This document shows positions 1-8,079 of a stretch of 12,926 nucleotides of DNA, in pieces; position 1 is the stretch's first letter, and each line of letters begins with the position of its first letter. The position numbers were made by a program, and so were the translations under genes. The notes under the pieces are model-generated. The model made no database searches, was not told where the DNA came from, and saw only the letters and a program-made list of their open reading frames with translations. The stretch lies in NCBI GenBank assembly GCA_004325065.1, contig PITI01000407.1:1-12926 (forward strand), in the 5' to 3' direction. Source of the DNA: Hamiltosporidium magnivora. Taxonomy: Eukaryota; Microsporidia; Dubosqiidae.

Positions 1-119
1 GAATTTTATTAAAGATATTTGATAAATTAAATTTAACATTTCATAAAATGGTAAAAATATTTTAACACAGAATTTTATTAAAGATATTTGATAAATTAAA
101 TTTAATATTTCATAAAATG
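1..119. repeat. 50-bp direct duplication of the POL2 3' end
   Basis: Bases 1-50 and 70-119 are identical except for one position (c37 versus t106). They are separated by 19 unrelated bases, giving a 69-bp period. The right copy contains the last five POL2 codons and the stop; the left copy repeats them downstream of the gene and still encodes a matching end (HFMKC, then TAA). The duplication may continue beyond the left window edge. Confidence 0.92.
74..79 (-). terminator. Candidate AATAAA poly(A) signal for POL2
   Basis: The minus strand reads AATAAA 22 nt after the POL2 stop codon. Because of the duplication a second AATAAA lies at 5-10. Such hexamers are common by chance in DNA this AT-rich, so this rests only on position. 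Confidence 0.4.
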
Positions 120-3100
120 ATCAATAAAATCACTCATTTTCTTAGTCTTAACATAATCTTTTATAACATTAAATTCTTTTTTATAATCCTTAGTAATAAA
201 AACATCACCACAAACACAAAATTCTTTAAGTCTTCTTTCATTATATTTGTGACATCTTAAACAAAAAGTTTCTCCACACAAATACTCATCAGTTTTATAA
301 TAAACATATTCCATACAGACTCTTTCTATTTCATCTGTATCAAAATCAGAATAACATTTTGTACAAATATTATCAAAAAAAATATTATCTTCTGTTTGTA
401 AATGTATTCTTAAAATATTGTCTGTGTTACATTTTTTACATAAAATATCGAACATTAAATATTTTAATTTTCTGTTTAGATTGTTTTTATATTCGAATTC
501 ACTTATTCTTAACATTTTAAAGGAATTACTTTTTAATTCTGAAATATCTTTTAAATAACTGGCTATTTTAAGACAAATTTTTATACTTTTTATAAATTCT
601 GAATTTTTTATTTTTTTATTCATAATTAATGAATAAAAATAATTATTTTCTATTTTTTCTTCGATTAAAACCATTTTTAAGAAACTTAATGGTATTTTTA
701 ATCGTTTACAGTTACTGTAGATTTCATTTTGAGTTGAAAGAAAGAAATAACATTGAGGATTTATATAAATCATTGATTTGTGTATTCTTAATAATCTAAA
801 TGTCAATCCATCAAAAGAAAAACCTGTAGAAATACAGGTTTTGTCATTTCTAATTTTAGAAATTGAATTTTGTAAAAAACCAAAATAATTTTCTGCGTCA
901 CTTAATTCCAATTTTCCTGTTGAAATCGTAATAATTTCTTTATTAACAGATATTATGTGTACTCCCATAGATTTTAGTTTACCGACAAGTTCTATTATAT
1001 ATTTTTGTTGAAGTATTTTTAGATTTTGTCTGAATTTTTTTGAGAGCAATTTTGTTTCTTTTTTTACCCAAATGGGAATTTTCCCTAGTAAATAACCAGG
1101 TGCATTATAAAAATAATCTTTGTTTGGTTCCGTGAAATATTCTTGTAATTTTTTTATTGAACACCGAATATTATCTTCTTTTGTTGAATTGTTATTGTCA
1201 CAAAATACTTTTGTATTACTTATTTCATCTTTTGTAAGTTTTAAATCATTTTTTAATCCATCATTTGACTTATTAAATATGCTTTTAGATGAATTTTTAC
1301 CGGTTTTTCCGTATAAAACGCTGTCTTTAAATATATTTTTTATAAAATTTCTAAAAACATTAAATTCTTTGCTTTGAATAAAGAAATCTTCATTTTTAAA
1401 TTTTTCAGCTTCTAAAATACTTAAAATCAATGTACCTACACATTCAAATTCATAACAATACGATCCATTATAACCTTCATTATAATATTCATCTTTTAAA
1501 ACACTCAAATCTAAATATTCTTCATTTGTCAATAATAAATTATTTTTAATAGCTTCTTTATAAAACATAAAATCTAAAATTTCACTTGAAATTTCATCGT
1601 GTAAAATATACGTCTCATTATTTATTTTTAGATTTTCTATTTTTTGTTCTTCATTATTATTTTTCAAATCATTTATTAATTCTAAAGAATTATTTTTATT
1701 AATTTGATCGTCTAATATTTTGAAATCTGAAGAATTAGAAGAAAAAGTTGAGTGATTTTTATAATTAATGGGTATGTTTAACACCGGGATTTTAGAATAA
1801 AATGATATTTCTAATATATTTCTGTATTTTAAACACATTAATCTCAATAATTCTAAATTACAATTTAAAATAGAATTAAAGGAATTCATTAAAAAATTAT
1901 TATTTTTCAAATTCATTTTGAAAATCAAATGTCTTTTTTCTAATAAAGATGAAAGTAATTTTCTATTTAAATCATTATAATTCATAACAAATAAGGTTTT
2001 TCTTTTAAAATATTTTGTTATAAATTTTTTTAAATCCAAATCTGTGATTATTTCAACAAATTTATTTTTAAAATTATTTGATTCAAAAGTTTCGCTTTTT
2101 TTCTTAAAATAATTCACTTCTTTAAGTGTCTCTTGTTCATTCTGTTCGAAGAAAATTTTAGAAGAAGTTGTGACATTCTCACCTCCATTTATTTCCTTAC
2201 ATGGTTTTTCAACAATTTCTTGATCAGAAATAAGGTTAGAATCTATTAGGCCTTGGTTTTCCATATCATTTGATATTACGGAATTCTGTTCCTTTATATC
2301 CTCTTTGAAATTTATTAGATTTTCATTTTCTATTTCAAGTTTTTCACTTTTCTGTTCATTTTCATTTTCATTTTCGTTTGTTATTCCAAAATTATTTTCA
2401 TTTTTCTGTTCATTTGTATTTTCTTTAAGATTTATTCCTACTTTTTCCGAATCATTCTCTATTTCAGGTTTTTCATTTTTCTGTTCATTTGTATTTTCTT
2501 TAAGATTTATTCCTACTTTTTCTGAGTCATTCTCTATTTCAAGTTTTTCATTTTTCTGTTCATTTGTATTTTCATTAAGATTTATTCCTTCTTTTTCAAT
2601 ATCATAACCTTTTTTTCTTAAATCAAAAACTTTTAATTCATCATCTAAAGATTCAAATCCATTAAAAGCATCATAAAGTTTATTTTTGATTCCTTTTTTC
2701 AAAAAATATTCAGATTTTGAAAGAATATAAATTTTATTTTCAGTTAAAAATATAAAAGAATCTTTCCCATAATAATGAAAACTTAAAACAAAACAAGAAG
2801 TAAAATATTTTGCCTCATTTTCATATTCAGAATATATATTATAAATAATATCTCTATCTTCTTCATAAACAGATTTTACACATAAATGATCAAAAAAATT
2901 AGAAATTAATTTAAACTTTAAAATATAATCTTTTTCAAGAAGTTTTAAACAATATAAAGGAACTGTGAATAAACTATCATCAATGTAATAATCTCCTTTC
3001 TCCATAGAAAAATTTTTATCTTCAATATTTTCTACTAAAAGATTTATAAATAATTTTTTTTCTGGATAAATTTTTTCTGAAATATAATTTTCATTTATAG

Positions 3101-6100
3101 ATTTATGAAGTATAGCAGTTCCATTCTCTAATACTTCTATCCCTAAAATATTTGTTTTATTATTTAATTCTTTTCTTTCTTCATTTTTTTTAAAAAAATC
3201 ATCTTTCCAATAATTTTTAATAGAATTTATATAAAACGAATATCCTTTTTTCAATAAATCTAAATAATTTTCATTTTTTTTAACATTAATTTCCTTTTGA
3301 ATATTAAATAAAGATTCCTTGTTATGTGATTCTTTGTTGTGAAATTCTTGGTTTTGAGATTTGTTTTTAAAATTTATATTTTCTTCTAAAGTTTTATGTT
3401 TTACTTTTTTAATGCTATAATCTTTAATGGTTTCTTCTAAATCACAAATAAAATTTAATTTTTTTAAACTTTCATTTTTCTTATTTTTAAATACCCAATT
3501 AGGAATTCTTAATTGATCAATCGGATTGCTGATATTTTGAAAAAAAGCGGGTATTACAACAATTTTTTGCATTATCGTTTCTAATCTCTCAAAATAATAA
3601 TTCCAATCCAATAAATCTCTAATATCGATTGGTGTGTGAATACCAAGCCACTGGTTTAAGTATTTATTTTTTACTTCTTCAATTGAATAAAATAAATTTA
3701 CAGGAATTGCCCGATCAGTAATTGGCTTCTTTTCAGGATATCTCGCTATCACATATTCACATTTCAAACCACTTTCATTCAAAATTTCATTACCTAACAA
3801 ATCACCCAATCTTTTAGCTGTACAAGTGGCTGTAGTTTTTCTTCCATCGTATTTCTCTAAACGCTTTGACATATTTTTAGATTCAGCAAATAATTCAAAA
3901 ATATCATCATCAGATAAATATTTTCCTTTTGTGTTTATGATTCCCAACCAATAATTGCAACAATCTCCTAAAATTTTATAACATTCCTGTAAATTTGATC
4001 CTTTAGTAAACAAATTAAATAATTCTTCTTGAAATTTTTTAATAATTTTTAATTCCCCTCTTCGTTTAGATTCAAACCCTTTTAATTCTGATATTTTATC
4101 TTTCATATTAATAACAACATATCTTTTTTTGATTTGTTTTCCTTCTTCTGTGGATGAAGGCAATACCATTGCCTTGTAAGGTCCATCAATTTCAAATTCA
4201 ATAGAATTGTACGGTTTTATTTCGTATTTATTTTTAATATGAAATTTTCTCTGATCGGAATTCAAAATAGTGTTTGAACTGAGAAAATTCTCCGTATTTA
4301 TAAAAGAACTTTTATTGTCACTCGTTAGTTCAGAATTACAATCATTAATAATTATCTTCTCTTGATATTGTTGATTTGTAAATTTTTGACTGATCAAATA
4401 ATTCAGAACAATGCAAAGAAAAGAAATTTTCTTATTTTTATTCACTAAAAAAGTATCAGGAAAACTTTCTGGAATTAAACACCAAATACCGTCTGTATCC
4501 AATTCCAATGGTATACCAATACCTTCAATAAAATTTCTAGCTTCTTTAATTATACTACCACCTGTATTACAAACAATAGCTGCCATTTCCATTGAATACC
4601 ATCTGGCACCTTTTCTCATTACATATCCATAAAACGAATTTAAAATACATTTATGAGCGATTTGTAAAGATTCATACACAACCAACATTTTACTTAAAAT
4701 TTCTTTTTTTTCATCAGATTTTTCATTTTCTAAATCAGTTTTTGCATTTTGAAATTTTTTTTTATAAAAATATCTTTGATCTCTAAATTTTCTTACAGTG
4801 TCCACATAAAATGACACTTCTCTCTGACAAACTCTAGAAGATTTGTTTTCAACATTTGATTTATAGATTTTATTATAAATTTTTTTAGAATAATTTTTTA
4901 TTCGTTCTTTTAATATTTCATTTTTCTTTTTTTGTGGCAAATTTTTGTAAATAACCGGTTTTATATGTTCTTCGATTTTAAAATATTCGTTTTCAAGTTG
5001 AAATTCCAACATTTCTATTTCTTTTTTATTTGCTATTAAATATTCAACTCTTAAAACCCAATCCATCTCTCTTTTACACAAATTATTTTTATTATTAAAA
5101 TCACATCTCATACAATTTTCATCAGTTACAATAGAATATGGTTGTAATCTATTAGTTAATATTATGTTTGGATACATAGCAGCAACATCAAGATGATATA
5201 TTAATGGTTTTTCTCTTAATTTTATTTTATTTACCAATACATTTTCAATATTGCTTTGATTAAAATTATTTTCTGCAGTTTCATTTGATTTATTTCCATT
5301 TATTATATACTCAGTTAATTTATATTTGATTTTTTTAATTACTTCTTCAAAAAATTCTTCATTTCGAAAATCTTTTAAAATAATTTCTAATTGTTCAATT
5401 AATTTGTTTATTGAATTTGTTTTTAAAACAAAATCATATTCAAAATCTGATCTGTAAATACCAGCTTTTAGACATTCTACATGTCCACCAACATAAGTCA
5501 TTGTTTCTACTAAAAATCCTTTGTAAAATAACATATCATCACTGTTCTTTTTCGGTGGAACTAAAATTTCATTTTTCATACATTCTGCAATTAATAAAGA
5601 CTCACACAGTGTACCGGATCCTTTATCAATTACATCGTGAGGTGGTAATGGAATAAGTGTTGATAGGGAAAATATAAATGGATGAACATATTTTAAATAT
5701 AAATAAAATGTTGCAACTGCATCTGAAACAGAATACGATGCAAGTTTTTGTGGTTCGTTTTTGGCAGAAAACATCATTAATTCAGGATCCATTTCATCAG
5801 GAAAATAATTTAATTTTGCCTTAGCAACACTCTTGAGGCCTTGGCTTCCAATCGGTAAATATGAATCTCTTTTTACCCATTTGTAACAATCCAAGTGAAC
5901 AATAAAATTACAAACAAAATTTTCTCTGGTTTGATTAAATCCTATAATATCTCCCATATTCAAATCATATTTCAAAGATCTTTTAAAAATGAAAGGAAAA
6001 TCAAAAACGTTTCCATTGTAAGTTGTAATAACATGTGGTTTATAATCTTGAATAATTTCGTAAAATCTTAATAAGAGTGCTTCTTCATTCATTTCATTAT

Positions 6101-6935
6101 AAATTTTAAATTCGCTTTTCATATCTTCTTTTGGTGAATACTCGAAATCAGAAATATCTCCTGAGACAATTAACCTATTTACGATCAAAGTACCTGTGTT
6201 TGAAGTAAGTATTGAAATCATCATTACTTCATCTATTTCAGCATTTGGAAATTTTAATGGTTGTTTTGTTGTTTCTATATCGAATGCAAATATTCTAAGT
6301 TCTGGTGGTACTTCGTATAAAAGTGGATTTATTATGTATTTTTCTCCTTCATACTTAATTTCATACCAGGAACCACATTTAATATTTAGTTCTACTGAAA
6401 TAACAACCTCGTATGGAATATCATATTCATAAATTTCTTTTATGTTGCAATTTATGTTCATATTTTGACTTTCACTTTTGAAAAATGAAAAATCTTCATA
6501 AATTGTTTCGTGTTTATGCAAAACTTTGTTTTTCGAAATTATTTTTTTTAAATCCTTTACAGCTTTTGAAAAAAAAATTTCATTTTTAAAATAAATTCTA
6601 AGATAATTACCAGGTTTTAAAGATAAATGGTTATATATGTTAATATCCATTCTTGATATAATTTCGGTGCATTCTATTTCTCCTTCATATTTCTTTCTTA
6701 AATATTCTTCTAGAAAATTTATTTCATCGGTTTCTAATATCAAAGATGGAAAAAACGGAATCGAAATCGAAAAGTTTTGTTTTTGTGTGTCTACAAAATA
6801 AAATTTTACATATGAGGATGTATCTATTTCTTGTGTTACTACATAGTTTAATAACCAGCCATTTCTTTCTTCAAAGTCGTGATAACTTAAGAACCCAAAT
6901 TGCTCTTCTAAGGAATTTTCGTTTGCCCTTTGCAT
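102..6935 (-). CDS. POL2: DNA polymerase epsilon catalytic subunit, full length
   Basis: Catalytic subunit of the leading-strand replicative polymerase, acting in the nucleus with the Dpb2-type B subunit. Length (2277 aa) matches yeast and human Pol epsilon (about 2220-2290). Seen in order: N-terminal domain; proofreading exonuclease with FDIET (D219, E221), NGNVFDFPF (D312) and YSVSDAVATF (D405); palm motif A DVAAMYPNIILTNRLQP (D583); Fe-S cysteines C608, C611, C620 and C703 flanking the epsilon-specific processivity insertion; motif B KCILNSFYGYVMRKG (762-776); motif C ELDTDGIW (D813, D815); KRRGELK (957-963); thumb to about 1150; the diverged inactive second polymerase half; then two C-terminal cysteine modules, C2166/C2169/C2191/C2194 and C2225/C2228/C2240/C2242. 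All catalytic residues are present, so it should be an active proofreading polymerase. Extra Asn/Lys/Glu-rich insertions lie near 540-565, 865-905, 1185-1215 and 1443-1620. The start is supported because family similarity (FGFLSYHDFEERNGWLLN) begins within 15 residues of it. No intron is needed. Confidence 0.98.
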   Translation of the reverse strand: MQRANENSLEEQFGFLSYHDFEERNGWLLNYVVTQEIDTSSYVKFYFVDTQKQNFSISIPFFPSLILETDEINFLEEYLRKKYEGEIECTEIISRMDINIYNHLSLKPGNYLRIYFKNEIFFSKAVKDLKKIISKNKVLHKHETIYEDFSFFKSESQNMNINCNIKEIYEYDIPYEVVISVELNIKCGSWYEIKYEGEKYIINPLLYEVPPELRIFAFDIETTKQPLKFPNAEIDEVMMISILTSNTGTLIVNRLIVSGDISDFEYSPKEDMKSEFKIYNEMNEEALLLRFYEIIQDYKPHVITTYNGNVFDFPFIFKRSLKYDLNMGDIIGFNQTRENFVCNFIVHLDCYKWVKRDSYLPIGSQGLKSVAKAKLNYFPDEMDPELMMFSAKNEPQKLASYSVSDAVATFYLYLKYVHPFIFSLSTLIPLPPHDVIDKGSGTLCESLLIAECMKNEILVPPKKNSDDMLFYKGFLVETMTYVGGHVECLKAGIYRSDFEYDFVLKTNSINKLIEQLEIILKDFRNEEFFEEVIKKIKYKLTEYIINGNKSNETAENNFNQSNIENVLVNKIKLREKPLIYHLDVAAMYPNIILTNRLQPYSIVTDENCMRCDFNNKNNLCKREMDWVLRVEYLIANKKEIEMLEFQLENEYFKIEEHIKPVIYKNLPQKKKNEILKERIKNYSKKIYNKIYKSNVENKSSRVCQREVSFYVDTVRKFRDQRYFYKKKFQNAKTDLENEKSDEKKEILSKMLVVYESLQIAHKCILNSFYGYVMRKGARWYSMEMAAIVCNTGGSIIKEARNFIEGIGIPLELDTDGIWCLIPESFPDTFLVNKNKKISFLCIVLNYLISQKFTNQQYQEKIIINDCNSELTSDNKSSFINTENFLSSNTILNSDQRKFHIKNKYEIKPYNSIEFEIDGPYKAMVLPSSTEEGKQIKKRYVVINMKDKISELKGFESKRRGELKIIKKFQEELFNLFTKGSNLQECYKILGDCCNYWLGIINTKGKYLSDDDIFELFAESKNMSKRLEKYDGRKTTATCTAKRLGDLLGNEILNESGLKCEYVIARYPEKKPITDRAIPVNLFYSIEEVKNKYLNQWLGIHTPIDIRDLLDWNYYFERLETIMQKIVVIPAFFQNISNPIDQLRIPNWVFKNKKNESLKKLNFICDLEETIKDYSIKKVKHKTLEENINFKNKSQNQEFHNKESHNKESLFNIQKEINVKKNENYLDLLKKGYSFYINSIKNYWKDDFFKKNEERKELNNKTNILGIEVLENGTAILHKSINENYISEKIYPEKKLFINLLVENIEDKNFSMEKGDYYIDDSLFTVPLYCLKLLEKDYILKFKLISNFFDHLCVKSVYEEDRDIIYNIYSEYENEAKYFTSCFVLSFHYYGKDSFIFLTENKIYILSKSEYFLKKGIKNKLYDAFNGFESLDDELKVFDLRKKGYDIEKEGINLNENTNEQKNEKLEIENDSEKVGINLKENTNEQKNEKPEIENDSEKVGINLKENTNEQKNENNFGITNENENENEQKSEKLEIENENLINFKEDIKEQNSVISNDMENQGLIDSNLISDQEIVEKPCKEINGGENVTTSSKIFFEQNEQETLKEVNYFKKKSETFESNNFKNKFVEIITDLDLKKFITKYFKRKTLFVMNYNDLNRKLLSSLLEKRHLIFKMNLKNNNFLMNSFNSILNCNLELLRLMCLKYRNILEISFYSKIPVLNIPINYKNHSTFSSNSSDFKILDDQINKNNSLELINDLKNNNEEQKIENLKINNETYILHDEISSEILDFMFYKEAIKNNLLLTNEEYLDLSVLKDEYYNEGYNGSYCYEFECVGTLILSILEAEKFKNEDFFIQSKEFNVFRNFIKNIFKDSVLYGKTGKNSSKSIFNKSNDGLKNDLKLTKDEISNTKVFCDNNNSTKEDNIRCSIKKLQEYFTEPNKDYFYNAPGYLLGKIPIWVKKETKLLSKKFRQNLKILQQKYIIELVGKLKSMGVHIISVNKEIITISTGKLELSDAENYFGFLQNSISKIRNDKTCISTGFSFDGLTFRLLRIHKSMIYINPQCYFFLSTQNEIYSNCKRLKIPLSFLKMVLIEEKIENNYFYSLIMNKKIKNSEFIKSIKICLKIASYLKDISELKSNSFKMLRISEFEYKNNLNRKLKYLMFDILCKKCNTDNILRIHLQTEDNIFFDNICTKCYSDFDTDEIERVCMEYVYYKTDEYLCGETFCLRCHKYNERRLKEFCVCGDVFITKDYKKEFNVIKDYVKTKKMSDFIDHFMKY
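2323..2599. repeat. 75-bp tandem repeats inside POL2
   Basis: The phrase ctgttcatttgtattttc recurs at 2406, 2481 and 2556, exactly 75 bp apart. A diverged partial copy starts at 2352, and the third copy fades near 2599. In the protein this is a 25-residue unit, roughly KVGINLKENTNEQKNEK followed by an acidic EIENDSE stretch, at residues about 1446-1537. The period is a multiple of three, so copy number can change without breaking the frame. The segment is Asn/Glu/Lys-rich, probably disordered, and lies in a linker of the inactive C-terminal half, not in a catalytic or metal-binding region. Confidence 0.9.
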
Positions 6936-6975
6936 AATTTAATTTTTTTTCAAATTTTTATAAAAAAAAAATTTA
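6936..6975 (-). promoter_or_regulatory. AT-rich POL2 upstream region with TATA-like box
   Basis: Directly upstream of the POL2 ATG the minus strand is almost pure A/T and includes TATAAAAA (complement of 6955-6962), ending 19 nt before the ATG. Unlike UFD1, no CCC or GGG element is seen close to the start. A core promoter here is a positional inference. Confidence 0.3.
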
Positions 6976-7448
6976 AAAATATTTTAATGGTTTATATTAT
7001 ATAACAAATGTTTTAATCAAGTTTAAAGCATAATTTTATAATAATTTTTATGGCGGAAACATAGGTGTAAATATTAGCTATTAACTATTACAATCGATAT
7101 CCAGGCGATAATATTTAATTTTAATATAAAATCTTTAATTCATAGTTATTTAATTAAAATAAGCGTTATGAAATTTTTTCCTATTATATAAATGTTGTTT
7201 CTACCGCTTAAACCCCTATACTTCTTCGAAATACGAAACTTTATTTACGGTAATAGTCGCTCTCTTTATTGTAATTACATTATTAAATGTAAGAAATAAA
7301 ATATTTTTTTATTTTTACTTGATTAATATCATCTTGATTGGTACTATTTTGTATTAAATCGTTATTGGTTCCTCATGTATTTCTGTTGCTTTAATAATAG
7401 CCATTGATGCTTTATCCTCACTATCCTCGAGATAAGATGTTGGTTCAG
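6976..7448. other. Spacer between POL2 and the retrotransposon relic
   Basis: AT-rich intergenic DNA. I see no tRNA-like, rRNA-like or convincing protein-coding signal. A 32-codon minus-strand ORF (7354-7452) starts near its right end; it is too short to support by itself. The 3' boundary of the neighbouring retrotransposon probably falls near 7449 or inside this spacer, but no target-site duplication or tail could be picked out by eye. Confidence 0.6.
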
Positions 7449-7479
7449 TCATTTTTGTTGAAAAAATATATCGTTTAGG

Positions 7480-7499
7480 CAGTCGTTTTTAAACGACTG
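7480..7499. repeat. Perfect inverted repeat, 9-bp arms with TT centre
   Basis: cagtcgttt, tt, aaacgactg: arms at 7480-7488 and 7491-7499. It lies at the 3' end of the retrotransposon relic, about 30 bp past the last clear protein block. It could be an RNA hairpin of the element's 3' end or chance. It is GC-richer than its surroundings. Confidence 0.6.
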
Positions 7500-7526
7500 A
7501 ACGTGCCTTTATATTCATGGCTATTT

Positions 7527-7861
7527 TTAGTTTTTCACAATATAAATTTCACAATATTTTGCAGAATACCACCCCAAAATCGAATTATAAATTATCCTAA
7601 CATTTCACCTATAAACAAGACCCAACTCATTTGTTAATGCTTCCTACTTTTTAAGTTTCTTAGTTTAAACAATTTACAGTAAATTTTTCGGTGTAATTTC
7701 TAGTTCCGTGTGTTTTATTTTTTTTTTACGCTTATCATGGACAAATATTTCAGGTTAATATTCCTATACTTTACATCTGTTTTTGTTCTGGTGTCTACTT
7801 TTATTTCTTCCTACTCGTTTTTAAGAATTTCTTGAACAGAATGACTCCTAATTTATCTTGA
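7527..7861 (-). pseudogene. Restriction-like endonuclease domain, decayed
   Basis: Downstream of the finger the minus strand reads IRSHSVQEILKNE, stop, EEIKVDTRTKTDVK (about 7855-7775). After a frame change comes PEIFVHDKRKKKIKHTELEI (7754-about 7693), then EALTNELGLVYR (7643-7608) and VRIIYNSILGWYSAKY. Order and spacing fit the PD-(D/E)xK-type nuclease that R2-like elements use to nick their target. The expected PD is PE here, and several stops intervene, so the nuclease is not functional. Confidence 0.82.
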
Positions 7862-7954
7862 TTACTTGAATTTATATCTATTTAGAAAGAGAAGGTGGGT
7901 ATATCTAATCACTTCTTTATGCCGTCCGGTATGGGCATAACCAAACATTTTCTT

Positions 7955-8005
7955 ACATTGCGCTGTGTAATGAACTGTTTTACTAGATTTATTACAGTGT
8001 GGGCA
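7955..8005 (-). pseudogene. CCHC zinc finger of the retrotransposon protein
   Basis: The minus strand encodes CPHCNKSSKTVHYTAQC, spacing C-x2-C-x7-H-x4-C, the finger that sits between the reverse transcriptase and the endonuclease in R2-type elements. All four metal ligands survive. It is followed without a break by KKMFGYAHTGRHKEVIRYTH and LLFLNRYKFK up to a TAA at 7862-7864, making this the best preserved block of the relic. Confidence 0.9.
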
Positions 8006-8079
8006 CAAAAGTTATGCCTCTCAGAATACATTTTTATCCGGAATATAGTCGAATAGTGCTTCATATCGTAGCCCAATGT

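Noticed and set aside
2323..2599. CRISPR-like array
   Set aside because: The repeats are direct, contiguous and in frame within a protein; there are no unique spacers, and the host is eukaryotic.
2305..2607. Plus-strand Phe/Ser-rich ORF of 100 codons
   Set aside because: It is the antisense image of the POL2 tandem repeats; its repeat pattern is explained by the 75-bp units.
102..6935. Possibility that POL2 is an exonuclease-dead paralogue
   Set aside because: D219, E221, D312 and D405 and both polymerase aspartate sites are present in the expected motifs. The NGN in place of the usual NGD affects a residue that is not the catalytic Asp.
1120..6937. Other plus-strand ORFs of 63-85 codons across POL2
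   Set aside because: All lie antisense to strongly conserved POL2 coding sequence and show no recognisable domain.
6936..7448. tRNA or other structured RNA gene in the spacer
   Set aside because: No T-loop GGTTCRA motif with a matching acceptor stem was found on either strand; the same holds for 11706-12741.
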